Position numbers and translations under genes: made by a program. From positions 124,001 to 188,000 of the forward strand of contig NZ_JAUOSB010000003.1 of NCBI RefSeq assembly GCF_030548295.1: 64,000 bases of DNA. The letters are read 5' to 3'. The DNA is from Wenyingzhuangia sp. 2_MG-2023. Its GTDB lineage: Bacteria; Bacteroidota; Bacteroidia; Flavobacteriales; Flavobacteriaceae. Positions 23,725 through 33,843 of this stretch are shown piece after piece. The notes beneath the pieces are model-generated. The model worked only from the letters and a program-made list of their open reading frames with translations, made no database searches and was not told where the DNA came from. The number at the start of each line of letters is the position of its first letter. Within the stretch, counting starts at the first letter, position 1.

Positions 23725-24468
23725 TTAGTGATTTTCAACAGGCAACTTAGCCAATTCAGCAGCTGCAGATTGTATGTTTTCATTTTTAGAATCTTTGATG
23801 ACTATTCCATCTTTTAACACCACTGTTCTACTACTAAACATAGCAATATCAGGTTCGTGCGTTACAAAAGTAATGGTGATTCCTTTTTTATTTAACTCTT
23901 GAAACAAGGTCATAATTTCGTAAGAAGTTCGGGTATCTAAATTCCCCGTAGCTTCATCAGCCAAAATCATTACAGGATTGTTTACCAAGGCTCTAGCAAT
24001 GGCCACACGCTGTTGCTGACCACCAGAAAGTTGAGAGGGCGTGTGATGCAGTCTTTCTCCCAATCCCACCAATTCTAAAGCTTTTAAAGCTCTTTCTCTA
24101 CGTTCTTCTGTAGAAACTTTGCTATTGTACAAAAGTGGCAATTCCACATTTTCTATAGCCGATGTTCTTGCAAGTAAATTGTAAGATTGAAAAATGAATC
24201 CTATTTTTTCATTACGAATGGTTGCCAATTCATTCTTACTCAAATCTTTTACTTTTACACCATCAATTTCATAAATTCCAGAAGTAGGCTGATCCAAACA
24301 TCCTAAAATATTTAGCATGGTACTTTTTCCAGAACCACTAGACCCCATAATGGTGACAAACTCCCCTTCTTTGATGGAGAATGAAACTCCTTTTAAAGCA
24401 TGCACCACTTCTGTACCCATGGTAAACTCACGCTTTAATTCTTTAATATTTATAATTTCTTTTGTCAT
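23725..24468 (-). CDS. ABC transporter ATPase, MacB/LolD type
   Basis: A 247-residue single nucleotide-binding domain. Walker A GSSGSGKST (about 42-50), signature LSGGQQQRVAIARAL (about 144-158), Walker B MILADEATGNLD and the H-loop FVTHEPD are all intact. LDTRTSYEIM is the MacB/LolD subgroup pattern. The gene lies 3 bases before the permease gene and 6 bases after the adaptor gene, so the proteins form one tripartite exporter. A short Ala/Leu-rich C-terminal tail follows the conserved domain. It acts at the cytoplasmic face of the inner membrane. Confidence 0.92.
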   Translation of the reverse strand: MTKEIINIKELKREFTMGTEVVHALKGVSFSIKEGEFVTIMGSSGSGKSTMLNILGCLDQPTSGIYEIDGVKVKDLSKNELATIRNEKIGFIFQSYNLLARTSAIENVELPLLYNSKVSTEERRERALKALELVGLGERLHHTPSQLSGGQQQRVAIARALVNNPVMILADEATGNLDTRTSYEIMTLFQELNKKGITITFVTHEPDIAMFSSRTVVLKDGIVIKDSKNENIQSAAAELAKLPVENH

Positions 24469-24474
24469 GATGGT

Positions 24475-25674
24475 TTACTTTTTTTTGCTTCCTGGTCTCT
24501 GTGGCATAAAAGGACTTTCTTCTGTACCTTGAGATTTAGCTTCGGCTTTGCTAATGGTTTTTAAACTATAGACTAGTTTGTCTCCTTGGTTAATTCCGCT
24601 TACTACTTGTACATTTACACCATCACTAGCTCCTAAAACAACCTTTTTGGGACTAATGGCTCCGTTGGTTCCTAATACCCAAACGGTGTTGTCTGTATTT
24701 GCTGCTACCGAAGAAGATGTTAATTGTAATTGCTGGTGATACGCTTCCATTTCTGAGGCAATGGGCTTAAAGTTGATGGCTTTGGCTTCTACAGACAACA
24801 CATCATTTAATTCTAAGGTGTATATAGAGGTGGTAGCGGTGAGTCCTGGTTTTAATTTTAAATCAGGATTGTCTGCCTTAATTACTACTGTATAGGTAAC
24901 TACATTTGAGGTAATGGTTGGATCTAATCTAACCTGTGTAACCACTCCTTCAAAAATACGACCTTGGTAAGCATCTACGGTAAACGTAACACGCAACCCT
25001 TCTTTAACTTCTCCTATATCCGCTTCGTCCACATCTGCTTCTACCTGCATTTCTTTCAAATCTTGTGCAATGGTAAATAAGGTAGGAGTGCTATAACTAG
25101 CAGCAACGGTTTGTCCTTCATCTATGTCTCTAGACAACACCACTCCATCAATAGGAGCATAAATATTAGCATATTCTAAATTTGTTTTGGCGGTGGTTAA
25201 GTCTGACAATCTTTGTGCTACCGTACCTTTTGCGGTTTGGTAATTGTATACTGCTTCATCATAATCAGATTTGCTAATTACATTGTTGTCGTACAAGGTT
25301 TTTTGTCTGTTGTAAATTATCTGTAAGTAGTTTTTTTGACTCAACGCGTTGTCATAAGAAGCTTGTGCTTGTATTTTTGCTTGGTTCAGATTTGTTTTGT
25401 CTAACTCAGCAATCAACTGTCCTTCTTTAACAATGCTGTTATAATCTACATATATTTTTTCTACCACTCCAGATACTTGTGTCCCTACCTCTACTTGTGT
25501 AATGGGTTCAATGGTTCCTGTTGCGGTAACCATGGTGGTTATGTTTGCTTTTTTAGCGGCAATAGTTTTGGCTTCTATAGCCACGGTGTTGTCTCCATTC
25601 ATAAAAGTATAACCTACAATGGCAAGCACTATAATGACAACGCTCCCTATAATGATGTTTTTTTTATTTTTCAT
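24475..25674 (-). CDS. MacA-like periplasmic adaptor (membrane fusion protein)
   Basis: A 399-residue adaptor with an N-terminal membrane anchor (IIIGSVVIIVLAIVGYTFM, 5-23). The first biotinyl-lipoyl half is VEVGTQVSGVVEKIYVDYNSIVKEGQLIAELD. A coiled-coil hairpin (about 105-175, Gln/Ala/Asn-rich) follows, and the second lipoyl half is YAPIDGVVLSRDIDEGQTV. Beta-barrel and membrane-proximal domains complete it. The C-terminus is basic (RPGSKKK). It bridges the inner-membrane permease to the TolC-like channel encoded just upstream. The order tolC-macA-ATPase-permease with tiny gaps marks a complete operon. Confidence 0.9.
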   Translation of the reverse strand: MKNKKNIIIGSVVIIVLAIVGYTFMNGDNTVAIEAKTIAAKKANITTMVTATGTIEPITQVEVGTQVSGVVEKIYVDYNSIVKEGQLIAELDKTNLNQAKIQAQASYDNALSQKNYLQIIYNRQKTLYDNNVISKSDYDEAVYNYQTAKGTVAQRLSDLTTAKTNLEYANIYAPIDGVVLSRDIDEGQTVAASYSTPTLFTIAQDLKEMQVEADVDEADIGEVKEGLRVTFTVDAYQGRIFEGVVTQVRLDPTITSNVVTYTVVIKADNPDLKLKPGLTATTSIYTLELNDVLSVEAKAINFKPIASEMEAYHQQLQLTSSSVAANTDNTVWVLGTNGAISPKKVVLGASDGVNVQVVSGINQGDKLVYSLKTISKAEAKSQGTEESPFMPQRPGSKKK

Positions 25675-25679
25675 ATTGA

Positions 25680-27002
25680 TTAAAGTTTGATATCGTTTCC
25701 TTGATAAAATTGAAGTAATTGATTGTATAAAATGTGCAAGTATTTTGCTTGAATGTAATTTTGTGCTGCTGATGTATAATTGTTTTGAGCAATCACCAAA
25801 TCAGTAGTACTCAACGCATTTAATTCATGTTTTTTCTGAGCCAATTTGTACGATTGTTCTGCTGCAGTTCTAGCTGCCTCTGCTGCTAACAATTGCTCTT
25901 GAGACGATGCTGTGTTTTGCCAAGCAGTTTCAATTTTAGCATACAGTTCCTTTTTAGAAGTATTGTAGGCTAATTCTGATTTTTCGATAGAAATTTTAGC
26001 ATTTTGAACCTTTACTTTGGTTTCATTTCTGTTAAATATGGGAATAGACAATGTCAATCCTATTTTTTGGTTGAAGTTCAAATCCAATTGATCTGTAAAG
26101 TTGTAATCCATAGTGTTAGAATATCCTGTACCCAAACTACCAGACAAGCTTAAACTAGGCAAATAACTACCTTTGGCAATGTCTAGGTCTTTTTTGTTGA
26201 TGTCTACTTGTAACAAACTTGCATTCAATTCTGGCAACATGTTGATGGCATTTTGATACACTTCTATTTTGTTGGGTACCAAATCAACTGTAATTTCATC
26301 ATCTGTAATTTCTTCAACTTCTAAGGAATCTAAAGGAGACAATTCTAACAATTGCTTTAAAACCAACAACTGTTGTTGATAAACATTTTTGGCATTGATC
26401 AAATTGTACTTTTGAGTAGCAGCTTGTGATTGTGCATCTGTATAATCTCCCAAAGCAATCGAACCCGCATTGTAATTAGAAGCTGCTCTTTCAACTTCTT
26501 TGACAGATGCATTTAAAGTATTCTCTGCAACACGAATTCCCTCTTTTGCATACAATGTTTGGATGTAAGCCTCTAACACACTTAGTTCTATATTGTTCTT
26601 GGCAGCCTCTACAAAAAAGGAATTCTGTTTGATCAAAAGTTCACTCTGATCGATTTGATTTCTAATTTGATTCCCTTGATACAAAGGCATTGAAGCACTA
26701 ATAGCTCCATTGGTAGAAGATATTTGACTGGTAACAAATGTGCTTGTTACAGGATCTATAGAACTACCATTGGCTAAATTTTGAGAAACACTACCGTTGA
26801 TACTAGGCAACCATTTAGATTTGGATAATGTGTAGTTATTTTCTGCCGTATTTTTTGTGAGTTCTGCCGTTTTAATGGTGATGTTATTACTTATAGCATA
26901 ATCTATACAGTCTTTTAACGACCATTTTTTGATACTTTCGCCTGTTTGTGCTTGTAGGAACAAAGACGAGAATAAGGTGATAATAACGAGTTGTTTTTTC
27001 AT
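25680..27002 (-). CDS. TolC-family outer membrane channel protein
   Basis: A 440-residue outer-membrane efflux protein with a Sec signal peptide (KKQLVIITLFSSLFLQAQ). Two OEP repeats are visible as long Ala/Gln/Asn-rich helical stretches (about 80-215 and 300-425). WSLKDCIDYAISNNITIKTAEL and SLSLSGSLGTGYS are recurrent TolC family features. As a trimer it forms the periplasm-spanning exit duct. It is the first gene of the MacAB-type operon. It diverges from the GbsR-controlled RND operon, across about 570 bases that carry palindromic repeats. Confidence 0.9.
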   Translation of the reverse strand: MKKQLVIITLFSSLFLQAQTGESIKKWSLKDCIDYAISNNITIKTAELTKNTAENNYTLSKSKWLPSINGSVSQNLANGSSIDPVTSTFVTSQISSTNGAISASMPLYQGNQIRNQIDQSELLIKQNSFFVEAAKNNIELSVLEAYIQTLYAKEGIRVAENTLNASVKEVERAASNYNAGSIALGDYTDAQSQAATQKYNLINAKNVYQQQLLVLKQLLELSPLDSLEVEEITDDEITVDLVPNKIEVYQNAINMLPELNASLLQVDINKKDLDIAKGSYLPSLSLSGSLGTGYSNTMDYNFTDQLDLNFNQKIGLTLSIPIFNRNETKVKVQNAKISIEKSELAYNTSKKELYAKIETAWQNTASSQEQLLAAEAARTAAEQSYKLAQKKHELNALSTTDLVIAQNNYTSAAQNYIQAKYLHILYNQLLQFYQGNDIKL

Positions 27003-27129
27003 TTAAAATCTATTTGATACTTCAAAATTGCAACAAACCCATTGTGATTTCTAGCAAATTAGATACTAGCTCTTATTGAATCTGCGGAAACCTATTTTTT
27101 ACCGATGAAGGTTTTTGGCAGTGAGACTG

Positions 27130-27345
27130 TGCTTCTCGACTTCGCTCGAAGACCGTAATGTTCCTGTACTGAACTTTAACTGCGCTCAGCAATCACGCTC
27201 GAAGACCGTGATGGTATTCAAAGTGCCTATACTTAGGGTGTTCGAGCGCAGTCGAGAACTTAGAATGTTTATTTGGGTTTAAATGCTTATTAAGTAATGC
27301 TTCTCGACTGCGCTCTGTAACCACGCTTGAACACTGTGATGTCTT
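27130..27345. repeat. Palindromic intergenic repeats, same family as at 18.4 kb
   Basis: Contains TTCTCGACTTCGCTCGAAGA (27133-27152), CACGCTCGAAGACCGTGATG (27195-27214), GTTCGAGCGCAGTCGAGAAC (27239-27258) and TTCTCGACTGCGCTCTGTAA (27301-27320). Boxes in opposite orientations could fold into hairpins. They separate the two divergent efflux operons. Short open frames inside are spurious. Confidence 0.8.
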
Positions 27346-27521
27346 CTTAACGTTAAATTTTTTTAACCATAAAACTTTCAAAATAACTTCCTATTCTCTC
27401 TGAGAATATTTTTAATCCGCATATAGATAAGAATGGTGATTACATCGACAAAAAGCTATTTTTTCTTGATTGATATTAACATATGTTGCAATACATTTAC
27501 TCCTTAATTTATTTTGTTCTT

Positions 27522-27556
27522 TTAGTTCGGTTTTATCCGAACTAACTATATATTTG
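27522..27556 (+). promoter_or_regulatory. Operator and promoter of the gbsR-RND operon
   Basis: TTAGTTCGG (27522-27530) and CCGAACTAA (27537-27545) are perfect 9-bp inverted arms around a 6-base spacer. Three bases later comes a -7 box TATATTTG (27549-27556), 20 bases before the regulator's ATG. A dimeric winged-helix regulator bound there would occlude the promoter. Confidence 0.65.
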
Positions 27557-27576
27557 CATTCTATAATTGGAAGGTC

Positions 27577-28080
27577 ATGAAAGAAAAGGTTTGTAGTAAA
27601 AAAATGAGACTCGTAGAAAAACTAGGTGTGCATTTAGAAAAAAGAGAACAATTGGCACCTGTAGCGTCAAGAATTTTAGCGTACATCATTCTTACAGGAA
27701 AGAAAGGAACCACGTTTGACGAAATGGTTTGTCTTTTATGTGCCAGTAAAAGTACCATTTCTACACATTTGAATCATTTGCAAGATTTAAAAAAGATTGT
27801 GTATTTCACAAAGACAGGTGATCGTAAAAAGTATTTTACCATTAACAAAGACATGATTCTACAACATATAGATGATATGATAGAGGAATGGAAAGAAGTA
27901 AAAGCATTGCATTTAGAAATAAAAAATTACAAAGAAATTATCAACCATAAAATGATAGAAAATGAAGACGAAAAGTTTGAATTGAATTTCCACAACAACT
28001 ATATCAAGTTTTTAGATGATGCCAGCACATCTATAGAAGAATTAAGAACAAAATTAACAACTAATAAATTTTCCCTTTAA
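27577..28080 (+). CDS. GbsR/MarR-family transcriptional regulator
   Basis: A 167-residue winged-helix protein of the GbsR/MarR group. The DNA-binding part (about 25-85) includes GKKGTTFDEMVCLLCASKSTISTHLNHLQDLKKIVYFTKTGDRKKYFTI, a clear wHTH. A helical C-terminal dimerisation region follows. It heads an RND efflux operon (9 bases to the adaptor gene) and has a palindromic operator in its own promoter, so it is probably a local repressor relieved by a drug or bile-like amphiphile. GGAAGG just before the ATG is an unusually good Shine-Dalgarno for this window. Confidence 0.85.
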   Translation: MKEKVCSKKMRLVEKLGVHLEKREQLAPVASRILAYIILTGKKGTTFDEMVCLLCASKSTISTHLNHLQDLKKIVYFTKTGDRKKYFTINKDMILQHIDDMIEEWKEVKALHLEIKNYKEIINHKMIENEDEKFELNFHNNYIKFLDDASTSIEELRTKLTTNKFSL

Positions 28081-28088
28081 ATTAAATA

Positions 28089-29216
28089 ATGATGAAAAAA
28101 AAGTTATACTCCATAGGAATTCTAACCCTACTTTTAGTAGTAGAAAGTTGTGGTAAAAGCGAATCAAAACAAGCAGTAGCTCCACCACCACCCTCCATTC
28201 CTGTAACAGAAATACAACAAAAAACGGTAACAGGTTACACAGAATACCCAACAACTATAGAAGGAATTGTAAACAGTGATGTGAGAGCAAAAACATCAGG
28301 ATACATAGATAAAGTGTATGTAGATGAGGGTGAAAAAGTACGTAAAGGACAAGCTTTGTTTAAGTTAGAAACACAATCCTTAAATCAAGATGCGAGTGCA
28401 GCAAAGGCACGAATCAATATTGCCCAAGTAGAAGTAAATAAATTGATTCCACTTGTAGAAAAAAACATCATCAGTCCTGTACAATTAGAAACGGCAAAAG
28501 CAAATTTGGCACAAGCAAAAGCCAACTACAGTAGTGTTTCTGCCAATATTGGATATGCAACCATCAAAAGTCCTATAGATGGTTATGTGGGAGCTATCAA
28601 CTTTAGAGAAGGAGCTTTGATTGGCCCTAGTGATGCGACTCCATTGACAAAAGTTAGTGAAATTAGTCAAGTTTATGCTTTCTTTAGTTTTAACGAAGCA
28701 CAATACATAGATCACCTACAACGTTACGAAGGAAAAACCAAAGCAGAGCGTATTCAAAACTCTCCAGACTTGAGTTTGATTTTGGCAAATGGGAAAGTAT
28801 ATTCTGAAAAAGGACGTATACAAACTAGTACGGGGCAAATCAATCAAAGTACAGGAACCATTACTATTAGAGCAGCATTTGACAATCCTAACGAATTGTT
28901 GACCAATGGAAATAGTGGAAAAATAAGATTGCCAATAGAATACAAAAACGCTATTGTGGTACCTCAATCAGCAACTTTTGAACAACAAAAAGATGTGATG
29001 ATTTATACTTTAGACAAAGACAACAAAGTAAAAGCTACATTGATAGAAATAGAAGGTGCGGTAGACAATTTATACGTTGTAAAATCAGGACTAAAAGTAG
29101 GAGATAAAATTGCGGTTACTGGAGTTAGTAAGTTGAAAAATGGAGCTACCATTTCTCCCAAAAGCACTCCTTTTGAAACAGCAATAAAACCTATTGCAAC
29201 GTTGTTTAAAAATTAA
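28089..29216 (+). CDS. RND efflux periplasmic adaptor (AcrA/MexA-like)
   Basis: A 375-residue membrane fusion lipoprotein; the lipobox VVESC places the lipidated Cys at 21, followed by a Pro-rich linker (APPPPSIP). The lipoyl halves are DVRAKTSGYIDKVYVDEGEKVRKGQALFKLE and YATIKSPIDGYVGAINFREGALIGPSD, separated by a short alpha-hairpin (about 98-150). Beta-barrel and membrane-proximal domains follow. Either of two adjacent ATG codons could be the start. It would link the downstream AcrB-type pump to the OprM-type channel in the same operon. Confidence 0.92.
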   Translation: MMKKKLYSIGILTLLLVVESCGKSESKQAVAPPPPSIPVTEIQQKTVTGYTEYPTTIEGIVNSDVRAKTSGYIDKVYVDEGEKVRKGQALFKLETQSLNQDASAAKARINIAQVEVNKLIPLVEKNIISPVQLETAKANLAQAKANYSSVSANIGYATIKSPIDGYVGAINFREGALIGPSDATPLTKVSEISQVYAFFSFNEAQYIDHLQRYEGKTKAERIQNSPDLSLILANGKVYSEKGRIQTSTGQINQSTGTITIRAAFDNPNELLTNGNSGKIRLPIEYKNAIVVPQSATFEQQKDVMIYTLDKDNKVKATLIEIEGAVDNLYVVKSGLKVGDKIAVTGVSKLKNGATISPKSTPFETAIKPIATLFKN

Positions 29217-29239
29217 ACTCACCTAGAAATTTTATAATC

Positions 29240-32200
29240 ATGTTAAAAACATTTATTGAAAGACCGGTGCTTTCAACTGTGATCTCTATTATTATAGTTT
29301 TATTAGGGTTTATTAGTATTACAAGCTTACCGATAGAAGAATATCCAGATATTGCTCCACCTACCATTAAGGTAACGGCAAACTATACAGGTGCAAATGC
29401 AGAAACTGTATTAGAAAGTGTGATTATTCCTATAGAAGAACAAATTAATGGTGTGGAAGGAATGACGTACATTACCTCTACAGCATCGAACACAGGAACC
29501 GCAGAAATTACGGTTTATTTTGATCAAGAAATGGATGCCGATATTGCCGCTGTAAACGTGCAGAATCGTGTAGCCAGAGCAGCAGCTTTGTTACCACAAG
29601 AAGTAACACAAACAGGAGTTATTACGCAGAAACAAGAAACAAGTGCATTGATGTTTATTGCCATGTATTCTAAAAGCGATGATTACGATGCTACTTTTAT
29701 ACAGAATTACTTAAAAATTAATGTGATTCCTGCCATGCAGCGTATCAATGGTGTGGGAGATGTAAGTGTATTCTCTCAACAAGATTATGCCATGCGTATT
29801 TGGTTAAAACCAGACAAATTAGCTGCATACAACTTAATTCCTTCGGATGTTTCTGCAGCTTTAGCAGAACAAAACTTAGAAGCAGCCGCTGGATCTTTGG
29901 GTCAGAATAACGGAGAATCATTCTCATACCCTTTGACTTATAGTGGACGTTTTAAAAACGAAAGTCAATACAGTGATATTGTGATTAAAGCGTTAGGGAA
30001 TGGACAATTTTTACGTTTGAAAGATATTGCTACTATTGAATTAGATGCACAATCTTATGCAGCAAACGCTATGAGTTTGGGGAATCCTGGAGTATTTATG
30101 GGGATCTTTCAAACCAAAGGTTCTAATGCACAAGAAATTATTGAAAACATAAAATCAACCTTAGAAACAGTGAAGAGTGACCTACCTGATGGGTTGGATA
30201 TTTTTGTACCTTATGATACAAGTTTGTTTTTAAATGCCTCTATAGAAAAAGTAATTCACACCTTATTAGAAGCCTTTTTATTGGTGTTTATTGTGGTATT
30301 TATCTTTTTACAAGATTTACGATCTACCTTAATTCCTGCCATTGCAGTACCTGTATCTATTATTGGTACGTTCTTTTTCTTAAACGTATTTGGATATTCT
30401 ATCAACCTATTGACCTTATTTGCCTTAGTATTGGCGATTGGTATTGTGGTAGATGATGCCATTGTAGTTGTTGAAGCTGTGCATGCCAAAATGGATGAAG
30501 GTGAAAAGAACCCTAAAAAAGCTACGTTGGTGGCGATGAACGAAATTTCTGGAGCAATTATCTCCATTACTTTGGTAATGGCGGCTGTATTTATTCCGGT
30601 GACGTTTATTACAGGACCTACAGGAGTGTTTTATGAGCAATTTGGGGTTACGTTGATTATTTCCATCTTAATTTCCGCAGTAAATGCATTGACCTTAAGT
30701 CCTGCCTTGTGTGCTTTGTTATTAAAAGAACACAAACACGATGAGGAATTGAAAAATAAAAATCCTTTACAACGTTTTTACACACTGTTCAACCGTGGGT
30801 TTAATGCTACGATTCATAAATACGGAAAGTCTCTTGAGTTTTTATACAAGAGAAAATTTGTGTCCGTATTGCTTTTGATAATTGCAGGAGTAGGGATTTA
30901 TTGGGCAGCCAACACCACTCCTACAGGATTTGTACCCAATGAAGATAGAGGAATTATTTTTGCCAATGTTGAATTGCCAGCTGGAGCATCTTTAGACAGA
31001 ACTGATGATGTTGCTAGAAAATTATACGATAAAATTGAAGGTGTAGAAGGAATTGTTGGGGTGAACTTTATCAAAGGACGAAGTTTGATCAACGGTACAG
31101 GGTCTAACTTTGGAATGGGAATTATCAAATTGGCAGATTGGAGTGAGCGTGAAGATCCTTCACTTTCAGCACAGGCCATTACTGGAAAGTTATTTGGAAT
31201 TGCTGCGAGTGTTCCCGATGCGAAGATTATTTTCTTCTCCCCTCCTAGTATTCGTGGATTTGGGAATTCTGCTGGATTTGAAGTGAATTTATTAGATAAG
31301 TTTGGAGGTGAATTTAAAGATTTAGACAAAGCAAATCAAGATTTTGCTGCGGCTTTGATGAGTCACCCAGAGATTAAATATGCACAATCCGCATTCAACA
31401 CCAATTATCCTCAGTACGAAATGGAGGTAAACGTTCCTTTGGCAAAAGAAAAAGGAGTGAGTGTGTCTAGTATCTTTTCTACTTTACAAGGATATGTTGG
31501 TGGAATTTACGCTTCTGATTTTTCTAGATTTGGAAAACAATTTAGAGTGTACATTCAGGCTTTACCAGAAGATAGATCTGATGTGAATGCTTTGAACAAC
31601 ATGTTTGTAAGAACAGATGCAGGAGAAATGGCACCTATTACAGAATTTGTAAAGTTAGAACGCGTATATGGACCACAAGCGGTAACACGTTTTAACTTGT
31701 TAAACTCTACAAGTATTACAGGAGCTACTAATGATGGATACAGTACAGGAGATGCGATTAGAGTGATTGAAGAAGAATTGACAAAATTACCTAACAATTA
31801 TACCATTGCCTATTCTGGTTTGACCCGTGAAGAGGTAAGTGCAGGAAACCAGACAACGTTTATCTTTATTTTGAGTATTCTGTTTGTATACTTCTTGTTA
31901 AGTGCACAGTACGAAAGTTATTTACTACCGTTTGCCGTAGTATTATCTTTACCGTTTGGTGTATTTGGAGCGTATATAAGTACGAAGTTCTTAGGATTAG
32001 AGAACAACATCTATTTCCAAATTTCCTTAATTATGTTGATTGGTTTGCTGGCTAAAAATGCCATTCTTATTGTGGAAGTAGCCTTACAAAGACGAAAAAA
32101 TGGTGTGAGCATTGTAGATGCTGCCATTAGTGGAGCAAAAACACGTTTACGACCAATTTTAATGACCTCATTTGCCTTTATTTTAGGGTTGATGCCTTTG

Positions 32201-32380
32201 GTATTGGCTAAAGGAGTTGGATCTGAAGGAAACAAGTCTATTGGTACTGGTGCCGTTGGAGGATTGTTGATAGGTACTATTTTGGGTGTTTTTGTAATCC
32301 CAATCTTATTTATCTTGTTCCAGTGGTTACAAGAAAAAATATCTAAATCAGCACACGAATTAAACGAAGAAATTGATTAA
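29240..32380 (+). CDS. RND multidrug efflux transporter (AcrB/MexB-like, HAE1)
   Basis: A 1046-residue inner-membrane proton-driven pump of full length. The N-terminus IERPVLSTVISIIIVLLGFISITSLPIEEYPDIAPPTI is characteristic of the HAE1 family. The transmembrane proton relay Asp-Asp is in FALVLAIGIVVDDAIVVVEAVH (about 390-411), and the conserved Lys is expected in the second half (LIGLLAKNAILIVEVALQRR). Two large periplasmic loops (about 40-335 and 560-870) form the porter and docking domains. GPTGVFYEQF and the duplicated 12-helix layout are intact. It expels amphiphilic drugs or metabolites from the periplasm through the OprM-like channel encoded next. Confidence 0.95.
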   Translation: MLKTFIERPVLSTVISIIIVLLGFISITSLPIEEYPDIAPPTIKVTANYTGANAETVLESVIIPIEEQINGVEGMTYITSTASNTGTAEITVYFDQEMDADIAAVNVQNRVARAAALLPQEVTQTGVITQKQETSALMFIAMYSKSDDYDATFIQNYLKINVIPAMQRINGVGDVSVFSQQDYAMRIWLKPDKLAAYNLIPSDVSAALAEQNLEAAAGSLGQNNGESFSYPLTYSGRFKNESQYSDIVIKALGNGQFLRLKDIATIELDAQSYAANAMSLGNPGVFMGIFQTKGSNAQEIIENIKSTLETVKSDLPDGLDIFVPYDTSLFLNASIEKVIHTLLEAFLLVFIVVFIFLQDLRSTLIPAIAVPVSIIGTFFFLNVFGYSINLLTLFALVLAIGIVVDDAIVVVEAVHAKMDEGEKNPKKATLVAMNEISGAIISITLVMAAVFIPVTFITGPTGVFYEQFGVTLIISILISAVNALTLSPALCALLLKEHKHDEELKNKNPLQRFYTLFNRGFNATIHKYGKSLEFLYKRKFVSVLLLIIAGVGIYWAANTTPTGFVPNEDRGIIFANVELPAGASLDRTDDVARKLYDKIEGVEGIVGVNFIKGRSLINGTGSNFGMGIIKLADWSEREDPSLSAQAITGKLFGIAASVPDAKIIFFSPPSIRGFGNSAGFEVNLLDKFGGEFKDLDKANQDFAAALMSHPEIKYAQSAFNTNYPQYEMEVNVPLAKEKGVSVSSIFSTLQGYVGGIYASDFSRFGKQFRVYIQALPEDRSDVNALNNMFVRTDAGEMAPITEFVKLERVYGPQAVTRFNLLNSTSITGATNDGYSTGDAIRVIEEELTKLPNNYTIAYSGLTREEVSAGNQTTFIFILSILFVYFLLSAQYESYLLPFAVVLSLPFGVFGAYISTKFLGLENNIYFQISLIMLIGLLAKNAILIVEVALQRRKNGVSIVDAAISGAKTRLRPILMTSFAFILGLMPLVLAKGVGSEGNKSIGTGAVGGLLIGTILGVFVIPILFILFQWLQEKISKSAHELNEEID

Positions 32381-32383
32381 ATC

Positions 32384-33802
32384 ATGAAAAAACGAAACAA
32401 ATATAAAATTGGAGTTTTGCTTTTAAGTACAACGCTTCTAACCTCTTGTTTGGCTGTCAAAAATTTTGAGCAGCCCACCGTAAAGGAAACACAAGAAAAT
32501 ACATTTAGAACACCATCACAAACAGTATCCTCAAAAGATACTGTTTCCATGGCAACTGTTTCTTGGAAAACTATTTTTACAGATGGGTATTTGCAAGAAT
32601 ATATAGACAAAGGATTGGCAAACAATTTTGATTTACAAATTGCCATCAAACAAATGAATTCAGCTGAATCTTATTTAAAACAAGGAAAAGCAGGATTCTT
32701 ACCAACGTTTAGTATTGGTGCAAGTTTGACAGATCAAGAAATTTCTAAAAACAGTAGGTTTGGTGGATTGTCTTCTGATAGATCTATACAGACTTATCAA
32801 TTGAATGGAAACTTAGCTTGGGAAGCAGATATTTGGGGAAAAATTAGAAGTAGCAAAAGAGCTAGTTATGCAAGTTTCTTAAAAACATCCGCAGCTCAAC
32901 AAGCAGTTAGAACAGAGTTGATTTCAAGAATTGCAACTACCTATTACCAATTGTTGGCTTTTGATGCTCAATTAAAAATTACGAATCAAACTATTGAAAC
33001 TCGTAAAAAAGGATTGGAAACAATCATTGCTTTAAAAGAAGCTGGACAAGTGACTCAGATTGCTGTAGATCAAAACATCGCTCAATACAACAGTGCGCAA
33101 GCTTTGAAAGTGGATTTAGAAACGGCTATTTTTCAATTAGAAAATAGTTTTAGTATTCTTTTGGGAACAGCTCCTCAAAAATTTCAAAGAAGTGCTTTAA
33201 ACAAACAATCTATTGACACGGATATGAAAATTGGAGTTCCTGCTTTGTTATTAAGCAATAGACCTGATGTAAGATCGGCTCAATACAGTTTGATGGAGAC
33301 TTTTGAACTAAAAAATGTTGCCAAATCTAGTTTTTACCCATCACTAACATTAACAGCTTCTGGTGGTTTTCAAAGTTTGGAAATTGACAAATGGTTGAGT
33401 GTGAATTCCATATTTGCAGATATTATTGGAGGAATTACACAACCTATTTTCAACCAAAGAAAATTAAAAACACAATTAGAAGTAGCTAAAAATACCGAAG
33501 CAGAAGCGTTGTTGAACTATAGAAAAACGTTGTTAGTTGCGGGAGGTGAAGTATCTAATGCCTTGTATGCATACCGTGCAGAAACCACCAAATTTCAATT
33601 TAGATTGAAAGAGGCAGAAGCATTGACACATGCAGAAATGAACTCGGAAGAGTTGCTTAAGAACGGTTATGCAAACTACTTAGATTTGTTAACAGCAAGA
33701 CAAAGTTCATTAAGCGCTCAACTGAATTTGGTTGATAGCAAACTGAAACAATTGACTACTGTAGTTGATTTGTACAAAGCCCTTGGAGGTGGAGTGGAAT
33801 AA
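32384..33802 (+). CDS. Outer-membrane efflux lipoprotein (OprM/NodT family)
   Basis: A 472-residue outer membrane factor of the NodT/OprM subfamily. The lipoprotein signal ends in LLTSC (Cys22). WKTIFTDGYLQEYIDKGLANNFDLQIAIKQMNSAES, then SYQLNGNLAWEADIWGKIRSSKRAS-like sequence (about 145-165) and VPALLLSNRPDVRSAQYSLMETFE are hallmark segments of the family. The C-terminal GYANYLDLLTARQSSLSAQLNLVDSK is also typical. It begins 3 bases after the pump gene and closes the tripartite operon, followed by a strong terminator. Confidence 0.93.
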   Translation: MKKRNKYKIGVLLLSTTLLTSCLAVKNFEQPTVKETQENTFRTPSQTVSSKDTVSMATVSWKTIFTDGYLQEYIDKGLANNFDLQIAIKQMNSAESYLKQGKAGFLPTFSIGASLTDQEISKNSRFGGLSSDRSIQTYQLNGNLAWEADIWGKIRSSKRASYASFLKTSAAQQAVRTELISRIATTYYQLLAFDAQLKITNQTIETRKKGLETIIALKEAGQVTQIAVDQNIAQYNSAQALKVDLETAIFQLENSFSILLGTAPQKFQRSALNKQSIDTDMKIGVPALLLSNRPDVRSAQYSLMETFELKNVAKSSFYPSLTLTASGGFQSLEIDKWLSVNSIFADIIGGITQPIFNQRKLKTQLEVAKNTEAEALLNYRKTLLVAGGEVSNALYAYRAETTKFQFRLKEAEALTHAEMNSEELLKNGYANYLDLLTARQSSLSAQLNLVDSKLKQLTTVVDLYKALGGGVE

Positions 33803-33843
33803 AAAAGAATTTTATTTTCATAGTTTATAATTCTCTCAATAGT

